DNA of 64,000 nt from Achromobacter xylosoxidans. Lineage in GTDB: Bacteria; Pseudomonadota; Gammaproteobacteria; Burkholderiales; Burkholderiaceae_B. The first letter of the stretch is position 1. Each line of letters opens with the position of its first letter. A program made the position numbers and the translations under genes. Where the stretch lies: positions 5,642,001 to 5,706,000 of the forward strand of contig NZ_LN831029.1 in NCBI RefSeq assembly GCF_001457475.1, in the 5' to 3' direction. The notes under the pieces are model-generated. The model was not told the origin of the DNA. It saw nothing but the letters and a program-made list of their open reading frames with translations, and did not search any database. This document shows positions 43,015 through 52,858 of the stretch, piece after piece.

Positions 43015-43827
43015 ATGAAAATTCAATTGCTGTCCGATCTGCACCTGGAGTCCGATCCCGGCTTCGTCGCCCATCCCATCCCCGGCGCGGACCTGCTGGT
43101 GCTGGCCGGCGACATCGGTTCGTACCAGCAGCGGTCCCGGCTGACCACGGACGACTTCGGCCTGGGCCGCTATGCGCCACGCAACGGCTGGCCCACGCCC
43201 GTGGTCTACGTGCCCGGCAACCATGAATACGACAACCTCGATTTCGACGAAACCCATGAACGCCTGCAAACGCTTTGCCAACAACTGGAAATCCAGTGGC
43301 TGGAACGCGAAACGCGGGTCATCGATGGCGTGCGCCTGGTGGGCACCACGCTGTGGACCGATTTCGACGCGCTGGCCGCGCCCGGCGACACCTTGACGCA
43401 GGTGCTGGCCAAGCGCGGCAAGGCCTTCCGGGCCGCCGATTTCTACCTGGAGAAGGCGCAGATGCGGCGCCATGGCGCGCCCTTCATGGCCGAGCAGATG
43501 CGCGAACAGGGCCTGGCCTGCCAGGCCTGGCTGGAACAGGCGCTGCGCACGCCCTTCGACGGCCCGACGCTGGCCATCACCCACTTCGCGCCCAGCCTGG
43601 CCAGCGCCGATCCGCGCTACGGCGTCACGCCGGGCACGGCCGGCTTCTGCAACGCGCTGGACGGCCTGCTGCCGCTGGCGGACGTCTGGATGCACGGCCA
43701 CCTGCACTGTCCGCTGGACTACGTGAAGGACGGCTGTCGCGTGGTGGCCAATCCGCTGGGCTACGCCAGGAAGGGCGAACAGGACGGCTTCCTGCCCGAC
43801 GCGCTGTGGGAGGTGCCGGCGGCGTAG
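43015..43827 (+). CDS. Calcineurin-like metallophosphoesterase
   Basis: A 270-residue metallophosphoesterase with the full motif set: SDLHLE (first Asp/His), LAGDIG, PGNHEYD, ITHFAPS and HGHLH. It has no signal peptide, so it acts in the cytoplasm on an unknown phosphoester, perhaps a nucleotide. The start ATG at 43015 begins directly with MKIQLLSDLHLE. It is divergent from the MarR-GNAT gene and probably controlled by it through the twin palindromes. Confidence 0.9.
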   Translation: MKIQLLSDLHLESDPGFVAHPIPGADLLVLAGDIGSYQQRSRLTTDDFGLGRYAPRNGWPTPVVYVPGNHEYDNLDFDETHERLQTLCQQLEIQWLERETRVIDGVRLVGTTLWTDFDALAAPGDTLTQVLAKRGKAFRAADFYLEKAQMRRHGAPFMAEQMREQGLACQAWLEQALRTPFDGPTLAITHFAPSLASADPRYGVTPGTAGFCNALDGLLPLADVWMHGHLHCPLDYVKDGCRVVANPLGYARKGEQDGFLPDALWEVPAA

Positions 43828-43851
43828 CCGCGCAGCGCGCCTTTCCGCCAT

Positions 43852-45120
43852 TCAGCCCTGGGCCTCGTCCAGCTCGGCCAGCACCTGCCGCGCGACGTCG
43901 TCGAGCGAGCGCCGCCGGTCCATCGCCACGCGCTGCAATTGATCGTGCGCGGCCTGCTCGCTCAGGCCGTGGCGGCTGACCAGCAACCACTTGGCGCGCT
44001 CGACCCGGCGCCGTTCCTCCAGCGCGCCGCGGGCCAGCGCCAGCGCATCGTCCGACTGCCGCAACCGCTGCGCCTGTTCCCGCATCAGGTCGAGGATGGA
44101 CCGTTCCATGGCCTCGCCCACGCCATCCTGCGGCGGCACGTCGAGAATACGGCCCTGCAACTGGAACAGCATGGCCGGCGCCGCGTCGCTGGCGTGGTCG
44201 GCGAAACGGCTGAGCAGCAGCCGGTGGTTGTCGAGCTCGGCGCGGGTCTCGACGATGCGGCGATGGCATTGCAGGGTCAGGGCCTCGGCCAGCAGGCTCT
44301 CGACCGCGCGCATGGCGTCGATGCGTTCGGTGCAAAGGCCGAACCACAGCTCGGCCAGGCCGGCGTCGACGCGTTCGGCCTCGGAGGTGCGCAGCGCCAT
44401 GTCGCGCAAGCGCAGCACCGGGCCGCCGCCCTGCTCCAGCCGCTCCCACGCCGCCAGCGCATCCGCGCCGGCGTACTGCGCGAAGCTGTCGAAGCAGCGC
44501 TTCTGCAGGTCCGCCAGTTCCAGCAGGCGGGCCTTTTGCGATTCGGTGAAGTAGCCGGCGGTGTAGCCCATGACGCCATAGGCGCGCTCCTGGCCGCACA
44601 GCTCCTTGCCCTGCATGAAATTGAGCAGCGCCACCAACAGGCGCGTGACGCCCGCGTCCAGCGACGAATCGGCGGCTTCGAACACCAGCGCGAACAGGCT
44701 GGCGATGAGCCGCGTGAAGACCGCGCCGGCGTCTTCCGCCGCCACGCGGCGGTCGCGGATGGCGCGGCGCGTGCGCGGCAGTTCGTCCAGGCGGTACAGC
44801 GCGTACGCGATACAGTTGAGCAGGCGCGCCTTGCCGGCGCTGCGGGTGGCATCCGGCTCCAGCCGGTCGAGGAAGCGGCGCACTTCTTCCTCGACCGCGC
44901 AGGCGTCGGAACTGAGGCCCGCCAGCGTCTGGCGAAGCGTTTCCTGGCCGCCGCACAGATACAGGTTGGACGAGCCCCGTTCCTTCTGCAGCACGTGCAC
45001 CAGCTTGCTGACCAGGGTGGCCAGTTCGCAGGTGGCCGCCAGGGCCTCGAGCCCGTGCAGCTCGCTGCGGCGCGCCGCCAGCAGGAAGCGCAGGGTCGAG
45101 GGCATGGCGTGTTCGGACAT
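43852..45120 (-). CDS. nasR: Nitrate-responsive antiterminator (NIT-ANTAR), NasR-like
   Basis: A 422-residue protein with a NIT nitrate-sensing domain (about residues 30-260; LVHVLQKERGSSNLYLCGG is the typical first helix) and a C-terminal ANTAR RNA-binding domain (about 350-415; LEERRRVERAKWLLVSRHGLSE, then AHDQLQRVAMDRRRSL). In Klebsiella, NasR binds nitrate and then a leader RNA hexaloop, preventing termination of the nas operon. Here the gene closes the nirBD operon. The start at 45120 has GAGG nine bases upstream; an ATG at 45129 and a GTG at 45135 are alternatives. Confidence 0.9.
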   Translation of the reverse strand: MSEHAMPSTLRFLLAARRSELHGLEALAATCELATLVSKLVHVLQKERGSSNLYLCGGQETLRQTLAGLSSDACAVEEEVRRFLDRLEPDATRSAGKARLLNCIAYALYRLDELPRTRRAIRDRRVAAEDAGAVFTRLIASLFALVFEAADSSLDAGVTRLLVALLNFMQGKELCGQERAYGVMGYTAGYFTESQKARLLELADLQKRCFDSFAQYAGADALAAWERLEQGGGPVLRLRDMALRTSEAERVDAGLAELWFGLCTERIDAMRAVESLLAEALTLQCHRRIVETRAELDNHRLLLSRFADHASDAAPAMLFQLQGRILDVPPQDGVGEAMERSILDLMREQAQRLRQSDDALALARGALEERRRVERAKWLLVSRHGLSEQAAHDQLQRVAMDRRRSLDDVARQVLAELDEAQG

Positions 45121-45131
45121 GGCGGGCATCC

Positions 45132-45536
45132 TCACCGCGCGGCGGGCGGCCGGACTTCAACGGCGTCGCCATTGAAGCGCACAGGCCAGGCCCGCAGCGA
45201 TTGTTCGGGGTATTCGACACAGGCGCCGTCGCGCAGCCGGAAGTGCTGCTTGTACAGCGGCGAGGCCACCACCAGCTCGCCGGCCAGGTGGCCGACGATG
45301 CCGCGGCCGATGACGTTGGCGCCCGATTTCGGGTCGCGGTTGTCGAGGGCGTAGAGCGTTTCGCCGGCAACGGCGGGCAGATAGAACAGGGCCACCTGGC
45401 GGCCGTCCACCAGCGCCACCACGCCGGAATCGGCGACCAGGTCGCGGCGGGTGCAGGCGGGGCGCCAAGACGCGGCGTCGGGCGTGGCGTCACGTGCGGT
45501 CTCCGGGCGCAGGGCAATCACGGCATTCGAACGCAT
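45132..45536 (-). CDS. nirD: Assimilatory nitrite reductase small subunit
   Basis: A 134-residue Rieske-fold protein, somewhat longer than E. coli NirD. Markers are [38 protein letters not shown] and [23 protein letters not shown]. The Rieske CxH...CxxH ligands are absent, as is usual for bacterial NirD. It works with NirB to reduce nitrite to ammonium with NADH. Its ATG overlaps the nirB stop by one base (TGATG), so the two are translationally coupled. Confidence 0.9.
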   Translation of the reverse strand: MRSNAVIALRPETARDATPDAASWRPACTRRDLVADSGVVALVDGRQVALFYLPAVAGETLYALDNRDPKSGANVIGRGIVGHLAGELVVASPLYKQHFRLRDGACVEYPEQSLRAWPVRFNGDAVEVRPPAAR

Positions 45537-48088
45537 CAGGCAAGCTCCTCGGCGATGGGAATCACGCGCGCGGCCGGCGCCGGGCGCGGCTGGCCGCGCT
45601 CCTGCACGAAGCGGATGTCCGGATCCGCCGCGGCGTCGTTGACGAAGGTGCGGAAACGCTTGAGCTTTTCCGGGTCGGACAGGGCGTTGGCCCATTCGCA
45701 TTCATAGCGGTCCACCACCAGCTGCATCTGCGCCTCCAGTTCGGCGCCCAGCCCCAGGCTGTCGTCGATGACCACGGCCTTCAGGTAATCCAGGCCGCCT
45801 TCCAGCGACTCGCGCCAGACCGAGGTGCGCTGCAGCTTGTCGGCGGTGCGGATGTAGAACATCAGCAGGCGGTCGATGTAGCGGATCAGGGTGGCGTCAT
45901 CCAGGTCCTGGGCGAACAGTTCGGCGTGGCGCGGCCGCATGCCGCCGTTGCCGCACACGTACAGGTTCCAGCCGTTCTCGGTGGCGATGACGCCGATGTC
46001 CTTGCTTTGCGCCTCGGCGCATTCGCGGGTGCAGCCGGAGACCGCGAACTTGAGCTTGTGCGGGGCGCGCAGGCCCTTGTAGCGGTCTTCGATGCGCAGC
46101 GCCATGGCGACGCTGTCCTGCACGCCGTAGCGGCACCAGGTGCTGCCGACGCAGGACTTCACGGTGCGGGTGGACTTGCCGTAGGCGTGGCCGGTCTCGA
46201 AGCCGGCGGCGATCAGTTCGGCCCAGATGTCCGGCAGCTCGTGCAGCTGCGCGCCGAACAGGTCGATGCGCTGGCCGCCGGTGATCTTGGTGTAGAGCTT
46301 GTACTTCTTGGCCACCGCGCCGATCGCGATCAGGCCGTCGGGCGTGACCTCGCCGCCCGGGATGCGCGGCACCACCGAATAGGTGCCGTTCTTCTGCATG
46401 TTGGCCATGAAGGTGTCGTTGGTGTCCTGCAGCGGCACCAGGTGAGGATCCTGGATCGGGCGATTCCAGCACGAGGCCAGGATCGACGCCACGGTCGGCT
46501 TGCACAGGTCGCAGCCGACGTGGCCGCGGCCGTGGCGCGCCAGCAGTTCCTCGAACGATTCGATGCCCTGCACCCGCACGATGGCGTAGAGCTCCTGGCG
46601 GGTGTAGGCGAAGTGCTCGCACAGGCTCTTGTCCACCGCGACGCCGCGGCTCGCCAGTTCGTGTTCCACCACCTGCTTGAGCAGGGCCGCGCAGCCGCCG
46701 CAGCCGGTGGCGGCCTTGGTGCAGGCCTTGACGCCGGCGACGTCGGCGCAGCCGCCGTCCAGCGCGTCACAGATGGCGGCCTTGCTGACGTTGTGGCACG
46801 AACAGATGGTGGCGCTGGCCGGCAGCGCGCCGGCGCCCAGTACGGGCGCGCCCTGGCCAACGGGCAGGATCAGGCTGGCCGGGTCGGCCGGCGGCGCGAT
46901 GCCGTTCTGCGCGTATTGCAGCAGGGTGTCGTAGTAGCTGTTGTCGCCCACCAGCACCGCGCCCAGCACGCGCTTGCCGTCGGCCGACACCACCAGGCGG
47001 CGGTACGAGGCGCCGGCCTCGTCGATGTAGCGGTAGCTGCGCGCGCCCGGCGTGGCGCCGTGGGCGTCGCCGATCGAGCCCACGTCCACGCCCAGCAGCT
47101 TGAGCTTGGTCGACATGTCGGCGCCGGCGAACGGCGCGCCGGCCTCGCCGCAGAGGTCGGCGGCGACCACGCGCGCCATCTGGTAACCGGGCGCGACCAG
47201 GCCGAAGATGGCGCCGTCGAACGCGGCGCATTCGCCGATGGCGTAGATCGACGCATCGCTGCTGCGGCAGTGGCCGTCGACCGCGACGCCGCCGCGCTCG
47301 GCCACCGTCAGGCCCGCCTGGCGCGCCAGGCCGTCGCGCGGGCGGATGCCGGCCGAGAACACGATCAGGTCGGTCTCCAGCGGCGCGCCTTCGGCGAAGC
47401 GCATGCGGTAGCGGTATTGCGTGCCTTGCTTGATTTCCTGCGTGGCGCGCGACAGGTGCACGCCCACGCCCAGCGCCTCGATGCGCGCCTTGAGCGCCGC
47501 GCCGCCGGCCTCGTCCAGCTGCACCGGCATCAGGCGCGGCGCGAACTCGACCACGTGCGCCTCCAGCCCGAGCGACTTGAGCGCGTTGGCGGCCTCCAGG
47601 CCCAGCAGGCCGCCGCCCACCACCACGCCGCGCCGGGCGCCATCGGCCGCCGCGCGGATCTGGTCCAGGTCGTCGAGCGTGCGGTACACCAGGCGCGAGG
47701 CTCCTTCGGCGCCGGCGATCGGCGGCACGAAGGGATAGGAGCCGGTGGCCAGCACCAGCTTGTCGTAGCCATGGCTGCCGTCGGCCGTCACCACCTGGCG
47801 CGCGTGGCGGTCGATGCGCAGCACCGGCGCGCCCAGCCGCAGCGACAGGCCGGGCCGTTCATAGAACGCGGCATCGCTCATGGCCATCGACTCGGCGTCG
47901 CGCCCGCCCATGTACTCGGACAGGTGCACGCGATCGTAGGCGCGCCGGCTCTCTTCGCCGAACACCAGGATGCGGTAGCGCGCCAGCGCGCCGCGCTCGA
48001 TCAGTTGCTCGACGCAGTGATGGCCGACCATGCCGTTGCCGATGACGATCAGGGTCTGCATGGAAGTCGTGGAGGTCGCTGTGCTCAT
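45536..48088 (-). CDS. nirB: NAD(P)H nitrite reductase large subunit
   Basis: An 850-residue siroheme nitrite reductase. Domains in order are FAD/NAD(P) disulfide-reductase fold ([36 protein letters not shown]), a BFD-like [2Fe-2S] region ([21 protein letters not shown]), then sulfite/nitrite reductase ferredoxin-like and 4Fe-4S/siroheme halves ([12 protein letters not shown] and [11 protein letters not shown] carry the four Cys ligands). It reduces nitrite to ammonium in the cytoplasm. The start at 48088 gives a normal length; an internal ATG at 48061 is the alternative. Confidence 0.95.
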   Translation of the reverse strand: MSTATSTTSMQTLIVIGNGMVGHHCVEQLIERGALARYRILVFGEESRRAYDRVHLSEYMGGRDAESMAMSDAAFYERPGLSLRLGAPVLRIDRHARQVVTADGSHGYDKLVLATGSYPFVPPIAGAEGASRLVYRTLDDLDQIRAAADGARRGVVVGGGLLGLEAANALKSLGLEAHVVEFAPRLMPVQLDEAGGAALKARIEALGVGVHLSRATQEIKQGTQYRYRMRFAEGAPLETDLIVFSAGIRPRDGLARQAGLTVAERGGVAVDGHCRSSDASIYAIGECAAFDGAIFGLVAPGYQMARVVAADLCGEAGAPFAGADMSTKLKLLGVDVGSIGDAHGATPGARSYRYIDEAGASYRRLVVSADGKRVLGAVLVGDNSYYDTLLQYAQNGIAPPADPASLILPVGQGAPVLGAGALPASATICSCHNVSKAAICDALDGGCADVAGVKACTKAATGCGGCAALLKQVVEHELASRGVAVDKSLCEHFAYTRQELYAIVRVQGIESFEELLARHGRGHVGCDLCKPTVASILASCWNRPIQDPHLVPLQDTNDTFMANMQKNGTYSVVPRIPGGEVTPDGLIAIGAVAKKYKLYTKITGGQRIDLFGAQLHELPDIWAELIAAGFETGHAYGKSTRTVKSCVGSTWCRYGVQDSVAMALRIEDRYKGLRAPHKLKFAVSGCTRECAEAQSKDIGVIATENGWNLYVCGNGGMRPRHAELFAQDLDDATLIRYIDRLLMFYIRTADKLQRTSVWRESLEGGLDYLKAVVIDDSLGLGAELEAQMQLVVDRYECEWANALSDPEKLKRFRTFVNDAAADPDIRFVQERGQPRPAPAARVIPIAEELA

Positions 48089-48116
48089 GGGTCTATCCAG
48101 GCTGGGCCGTTCGGGT

Positions 48117-48165
48117 TTCAAAAGACAAACGGCGCCCGGGACTGTTGGGTCCGGGCGCCGTTGCC
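48117..48165 (-). promoter_or_regulatory. nirB leader: ANTAR-type hexaloop overlapping a terminator
   Basis: On the minus strand ACGGCGCCCGG and CCGGGCGCCGT (48151-48161 and 48129-48139) form a perfect 11-bp stem followed by TTTGTCTTTTG, a terminator inside the leader. Just upstream and overlapping its 5' arm is GGC-AACGGC-GCC (48154-48165), a hexaloop with A at position 1 and G at position 4. The two folds exclude each other, as in NasR-controlled leaders. The hexaloop stem is short (3 bp). Confidence 0.65.
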
Positions 48166-48214
48166 TGCAATGCTTGCGTTGTCTGGCCGGACACGGGCCC
48201 GGTATGGCAATCAA

Positions 48215-48230
48215 AGCAATAAGCGTGCCA
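48215..48230 (-). promoter_or_regulatory. Sigma-54 promoter of nirBD-nasR
   Basis: TGGCACGCTTATTGCT on the minus strand matches the sigma-54 consensus with GG and GC exactly ten bases apart. Predicted transcription start is near 48204, giving a leader of about 116 nt. Confidence 0.87.
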
Positions 48231-48273
48231 TCCCGTTGACGCCCGCGCGGCGCGGCGCCGCCGCACCCGCCGC

Positions 48274-48309
48274 GCACCCAAACGGTTCCGCGCCGCACCA
48301 ATCCGGTGC
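48274..48309. promoter_or_regulatory. Tandem NtrC-type enhancer sites
   Basis: GCACC-AATCC-GGTGC (48295-48309) is a perfect match to the NtrC core GCACC-N5-GGTGC. GCACC-CAAAC-GGTTC (48274-48288) is the same with one mismatch. They are 21 bp apart, on one face of the helix, and lie roughly 70-105 bp from the predicted nirB start and 90-125 bp from the predicted nasA start. Confidence 0.78.
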
Positions 48310-48371
48310 GGCCGCGCACCACCGCGCACGCCGCCAGTCCCCGCGCCCCGCTGCCCGCCCGTGGCAAGCGA

Positions 48372-48388
48372 TTGGCATGGAACTTGCA
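48372..48388 (+). promoter_or_regulatory. Sigma-54 promoter of the nasA fusion
   Basis: TTGGCATGGAACTTGCA has GG (48374-48375) and GC (48386-48387) ten bases apart, matching the sigma-54 consensus. Predicted start is near 48399, giving a 95-nt leader. Confidence 0.85.
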
Positions 48389-48421
48389 TCGGCAGGACAT
48401 CGACCCGGCCGCGCCGGGAAC

Positions 48422-48483
48422 CAGGGCAATGGCGCCCTGCCCGCCCGGCCCGCTGGCCGCGCAGGCAGGGCGCCTTCTTTTTT
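48422..48483 (+). promoter_or_regulatory. nasA leader: ANTAR-type hexaloop overlapping a terminator
   Basis: CAGGGC-AATGGC-GCCCTG (48422-48439) is a perfect 6-bp hairpin with a hexaloop having A1 and G4. GGCGCCCTGCC (48431-48441) pairs perfectly with GGCAGGGCGCC (48464-48474), followed by TTCTTTTTT: a strong terminator. The two structures share 48431-48439 and cannot coexist. The GGAG ribosome site begins right after the T tract. A CCCGGC/GCCGGG stem at 48404-48418 precedes them in the place of a first hairpin but has a 3-nt loop. Confidence 0.8.
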
Positions 48484-48493
48484 GGAGCCGAGC

Positions 48494-51400
48494 ATGAGCG
48501 GCACGCCGCGCACCGTGGACACCGTCTGCCCCTACTGTGGCGTGGGCTGCGGCATGACCCTGCACGTGGAACGGGAACAGGTGGTGAAGATCACCGGCAA
48601 CCGCGACCATCCCAGCAACTTCGGCCGCCTCTGCACCAAGGGGTCCTCGGCCCACATCGCCCTGCGCCAGTCGGGACGGCTGGAACACGCCTACGTGCGC
48701 GCCCGCCGCGGGCAGGACCTGGCGCCGCGGCCGATGGCGGACACCCTGCGCGACACCGCCACGCGCTTGCGCGCCATCATCGATGCGCATGGCCCGGACG
48801 CGGTGTCGCTGTACGTGTCGGGGCAGATGTCGATCGAGGCCCAATACCTGGCCAACAAACTGGCCAAGGGCTTCATCGGCACCAACAACATTGAATCGAA
48901 TTCGAGGCTGTGCATGGCCAGCGCCGCCAGCGGCTACAAGCTGTCGCTGGGCGCCGACGGACCGCCCGGCTCGTACCAGGACATCGACCGCGCCGACCTG
49001 TTCCTGGTGATCGGGGCCAACATGGCCGATTGCCATCCGATCCTGTACCTGCGCATGATGGAACGGGTCAAGGCCGGCGCGCGCCTGATCGTGGTCGACC
49101 CGCGCCGCACCACCACCGCCGAGAAGGCGCACCTGCACCTGGCGATCCGGCCGGGCACCGACCTGGCGCTGCTCAACGGCCTGCTGCACCTGCTGCACCA
49201 GGCCGGCAAGACCGACGCGGCCTTCATCGCCGCCCACACCGACGGCTGGGAGGCGATGCCGGACTTCCTGCGCGACTACGCGCCCGAGCGGGTCGAGGCG
49301 CTGACCGGCATCCCCGCCGCGCAACTGCGCCAGGCCGCCGACTGGATCGGCGCGGCGCCCGAATGGATGAGCTGCTGGACCATGGGGCTGAACCAGAGCA
49401 CCCACGGCACCTGGAACACCAACGCGCTGTGCAACCTGCACCTGGCCACCGGCCGCATCTGCCGGCCCGGCAGCGGCCCGTTCTCGCTGACCGGCCAACC
49501 CAACGCCATGGGCGGGCGCGAGATGGGCTACATGGGTCCCGGCCTGCCGGGCCAGCGCAGCGTGCTGTCGGCCGCCGACCGCGCCTTTGTCGAGGCGCGC
49601 TGGGGCGTGCCGGCCGGCACGCTGCATACGCGGCTCGGGCAAGGCACCATCGACCTGTTCCAGCGCATGGCGGCGGGCGAGGTCAAGGCCTGCTGGATCA
49701 TCTGCACCAACCCGGTGGCCAGCGTGGCCAACCGCGCCAATGTGGTGGCGGGGCTGCGGGCGGCGGAACTGGTGATCGCGCAGGACGCCTACCTGGACAC
49801 CGAGACCAACCGCTACGCCGACATCCTGCTGCCGGGCGCGCTGTGGGCCGAGGCCGAGGGCGTGATGGTCAATTCCGAACGCACCCTGACGCTGATGCCA
49901 CAGGCCGTGCCGCCGCCCGGGGACGCGCTGCCCGACTGGCGCATCATCGCCGGCGTGGCCTGCGAGATGGGCTACGGCCACGCGTTCCAGTACGCCAGCG
50001 CGGCCGAGGTGTTCGACGAGATCGCCGCCTTCGCCAACCCCGCCACCGGCTACGACCTGCGCGGCGCCAGCCATGCGCGGCTGCGCGAGACGCCGCTGCA
50101 ATGGCCCTGCGCGCGCGCCGACGGGCCGGACCGCAACCCGATCCGCTATCTCAACGACGGCGTCAGCCAGCCATCGCTCCTGGCGGACGACGGCGCCCGC
50201 CCGCGCCTGGCGTTCGCCACCGCCAACGGCCGCGCGCGGTTCCACGCGCGGCCGCACGTGGATCCGGCCGAGCTGCCCGACGCCGACTATCCCATGGTGC
50301 TCAACACGGGGCGGCTGCAGCATCAATGGCATACGCTGACCAAGACCGGCAAGGTGCCGATGCTGAACAAGCTCAATCCCGCGCCATTCGTGGAGATTCA
50401 CCCGGACGACGCGGCAACGCTGGGCATCGGCGCTGGCGACGGCGTCGAGATCCGCTCGCGCCGCGGCCGCGCGGTGCTGCCCGCCGTGGTCACCGACCGG
50501 GTGCGGCCGGGGAACTGCTTCGCGTCCATGCACTGGAACGACGTGTATGGCGATGAACTCTGCATCAACGCCGTCACCAGCGATGCCGTCGACCCGGTGT
50601 CGCAGCAGCCGGAACTGAAGTTCTGCGCGGTGGCGCTGTGCCGCGTGGCGGCGCCCGCGGACAGGACGGCGAACGACGCGGAACCAGCCGCGTTGGCCAT
50701 GGCGGCGACGGCGGCCGACAGCGTTGCCGGCTTGCTGAGGGCGCACGCGGTTCCGAGGCTGACGGCGGCCGGCGGCGCCGCCCCCGCCGAGGCCATGGCC
50801 GCGCTGCTCGGTCTGACGAATGGCGGCGGGCCGCCCGCGCTGGATGCGCGCCAGCGCCATTACCTGTCGGGCTTTCTCAACGGCCTGCGGCAGGCCGGCG
50901 GCGCCCCCGGCGTGCCGGAGCTACCCGTCCACGCGCCTTTCGACGAGGCAATCCGCCTGTGGCTCAACGGCCTGCTGCATGGCCTGTACAGCCGCGCACC
51001 GCTGCCGCTGGCGATCACGCCTGGCGCCGACGCGGGGGAGGCCACCGTCCGCATCATCGGCCCGCGCCCGCGCGTGACGCTGCTGTGGGCCTCGCAGACC
51101 GGCAATGCGGAATCGCTGGTTGAACGCAGCGCCAGCGCGCTGGCCGCGGCCGGCTTCGAGTTGCGCACCGCATGCATGGCCGACTATGCGATCGACGCCC
51201 TCGCTCGCACGCAGTACCTGCTGCTGATCACCAGCACCTTCGGCGACGGCGACGCGCCGGACAACGGCCAGGGCCTGTGGCGCGCCCTGTCGGCCACCGA
51301 TGCGCCGCGGCTGGCATCGCTGCGCTATGCGGTGCTGGCGCTGGGCGACAGCAACTATGACGCCTTCTGCGGCCACGGCCGCCGGCTCGACCAGCGGCTG

Positions 51401-52777
51401 GCGCAACTGGGCGCGCAGCCCTTGCTGGCGCGGGTCGATTGCGATACGGACTACGAGGCGCCGGCCGACGCCTGGCTGGAAAATGCCATTGCCACCATCC
51501 ATGCGGCCGAGGCCGATCAGCATGGCCATCCGGCCACTGGCCTGATGCCGGACGACATCGCGGCGGCGCTGGCGGCCGACGCCCCGCCCACCGTGGCAGT
51601 CCGCGTCGCGCCGCCCGAGCCGCCCGAGCCGCTCGCCCCGCCCGCCGGCGCGCGCCCCGCGCCGCCCTCCCGGACGCGTCCGGCCCCCGCGCGCCTGATC
51701 GGCAACCAGCGGCTGAACACCCGCGGCGACAAGGACACGCGAGCGCTGGCGCTGGACATCGCCGACACGGGACTGGACTACGAGGCCGGCGACGCCCTCG
51801 GCGTATGGCCGCTGAACTGTCCCGAGCTGGTGGAAGAACTGCTGGCGCAGGCCGGCCTGTCGGGCGATGCCGTGGCCAGCGTGCCGGGCGCCGGCGACAT
51901 GCCGCTGGCCCGGGCGCTGTCCGCCCATTACGAAATCGCGCGACCGGCACCGGCCGCGCTGGCGTTGATCGCCGAGCACAGCCGCGATCCCGGCCTGCGG
52001 CAATTGCTGGCAGAGGAGCGCCGCGCCGACCTGCGCCAATGGCTGTGGGGCAAGCAACTGGCCGACGTGCTGCACGCGTTTCCAGTGACACTGCCAGCGC
52101 AGGCGTGGCTGGGCGCGCTCAAGCGCTTGCAGCCGCGCCTGTACTCCATCGCCTCCAGCCCCAAGGCGCATCCTGGCGAAGTCCACCTGACCGTGTCCGC
52201 CGTGCGCTACGACAACGGCAGACGGCAACGCAAGGGCGTCTCGTCGACCTTCCTGGCCGACCGCGCCGGCGAGGCCGACGTGCCGGTCTTCGTGCAGGAA
52301 GCCAGCCATTTCCGTCCGCCGCGCCAGGGCGACACGCCGATGATCATGGTGGGACCCGGCACCGGCGTGGCGCCGTTCCGCGCCTTTCTGCAGGAACGGC
52401 GGGCGCGCGGCGACCGCGGCCGCAACTGGCTGTTCTTCGGCGAGCGGCACGCGGCCAGCGATTTCTACTATCGCGACGAACTGCAGGCGCTGCGCGACGA
52501 CGGCCTGCTGACGCGGCTGGACCTGGCGTTCTCACGCGACCAGGCCGCCAAGGTCTACGTGCAGGACCGCATGCGCGAGCATGGCGCGCAGCTATGGGCA
52601 TGGTTGCAGGAGGGCGCGCATTTCTATGTCTGCGGCGATGCCGCGCAAATGGCCCGCGACGTGGACGCCACGCTCAGGCGGGTGGTGGCGGAACACGGCG
52701 GCATGGACGCCGACGCCGCCGCGGCCTACCTGGCGCGCATGACGGCGGACAAGCGTTATGTGCGCGACGTGTATTGA
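48494..52777 (+). CDS. nasA: Assimilatory nitrate reductase fused to CysJ-like flavoprotein
   Basis: A 1427-residue fusion. Residues 1-740 are a molybdopterin nitrate reductase: 4Fe-4S ligands Cys12, Cys15, Cys19 and Cys47, the probable Mo ligand Cys140 in [13 protein letters not shown], and [12 protein letters not shown]. After a linker of about 110 residues, residues 860-1427 match sulfite reductase flavoprotein alpha: FMN flavodoxin ([30 protein letters not shown]), FAD domain ([10 protein letters not shown]) and NADPH site ([18 protein letters not shown]). NADPH electrons can thus reach molybdenum within one chain. The start ATG at 48494 follows GGAG. Confidence 0.94.
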   Translation: MSGTPRTVDTVCPYCGVGCGMTLHVEREQVVKITGNRDHPSNFGRLCTKGSSAHIALRQSGRLEHAYVRARRGQDLAPRPMADTLRDTATRLRAIIDAHGPDAVSLYVSGQMSIEAQYLANKLAKGFIGTNNIESNSRLCMASAASGYKLSLGADGPPGSYQDIDRADLFLVIGANMADCHPILYLRMMERVKAGARLIVVDPRRTTTAEKAHLHLAIRPGTDLALLNGLLHLLHQAGKTDAAFIAAHTDGWEAMPDFLRDYAPERVEALTGIPAAQLRQAADWIGAAPEWMSCWTMGLNQSTHGTWNTNALCNLHLATGRICRPGSGPFSLTGQPNAMGGREMGYMGPGLPGQRSVLSAADRAFVEARWGVPAGTLHTRLGQGTIDLFQRMAAGEVKACWIICTNPVASVANRANVVAGLRAAELVIAQDAYLDTETNRYADILLPGALWAEAEGVMVNSERTLTLMPQAVPPPGDALPDWRIIAGVACEMGYGHAFQYASAAEVFDEIAAFANPATGYDLRGASHARLRETPLQWPCARADGPDRNPIRYLNDGVSQPSLLADDGARPRLAFATANGRARFHARPHVDPAELPDADYPMVLNTGRLQHQWHTLTKTGKVPMLNKLNPAPFVEIHPDDAATLGIGAGDGVEIRSRRGRAVLPAVVTDRVRPGNCFASMHWNDVYGDELCINAVTSDAVDPVSQQPELKFCAVALCRVAAPADRTANDAEPAALAMAATAADSVAGLLRAHAVPRLTAAGGAAPAEAMAALLGLTNGGGPPALDARQRHYLSGFLNGLRQAGGAPGVPELPVHAPFDEAIRLWLNGLLHGLYSRAPLPLAITPGADAGEATVRIIGPRPRVTLLWASQTGNAESLVERSASALAAAGFELRTACMADYAIDALARTQYLLLITSTFGDGDAPDNGQGLWRALSATDAPRLASLRYAVLALGDSNYDAFCGHGRRLDQRLAQLGAQPLLARVDCDTDYEAPADAWLENAIATIHAAEADQHGHPATGLMPDDIAAALAADAPPTVAVRVAPPEPPEPLAPPAGARPAPPSRTRPAPARLIGNQRLNTRGDKDTRALALDIADTGLDYEAGDALGVWPLNCPELVEELLAQAGLSGDAVASVPGAGDMPLARALSAHYEIARPAPAALALIAEHSRDPGLRQLLAEERRADLRQWLWGKQLADVLHAFPVTLPAQAWLGALKRLQPRLYSIASSPKAHPGEVHLTVSAVRYDNGRRQRKGVSSTFLADRAGEADVPVFVQEASHFRPPRQGDTPMIMVGPGTGVAPFRAFLQERRARGDRGRNWLFFGERHAASDFYYRDELQALRDDGLLTRLDLAFSRDQAAKVYVQDRMREHGAQLWAWLQEGAHFYVCGDAAQMARDVDATLRRVVAEHGGMDADAAAAYLARMTADKRYVRDVY

Positions 52778-52858
52778 GAGGACGACGCGGACTGCGCCGT
52801 CGATGTGACCGTCCAGCGCGCGAGGACGGCCCGAAGGAGTTCGACCGGCGATTGCACG

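Noticed and set aside
48399..48420. A canonical first ANTAR hexaloop in the nasA leader
   Set aside because: The stem at 48404-48418 closes a 3-nt loop and no A1/G4 hexaloop with a good stem was found before 48422.
45536..48493. A long plus-strand frame that reads through from 45494 into the nitrate reductase
   Set aside because: It is antisense to nirB and crosses the regulatory gap; conserved sequence begins only at the ATG at 48494 after GGAG.
48089..50860. A 1774-codon open frame on the minus strand continuing from nirB upstream under the nitrate reductase gene
   Set aside because: Only the part up to 48088 encodes NirB. The rest lies opposite a well-conserved enzyme and is open because of GC bias; it has no recognisable domain.
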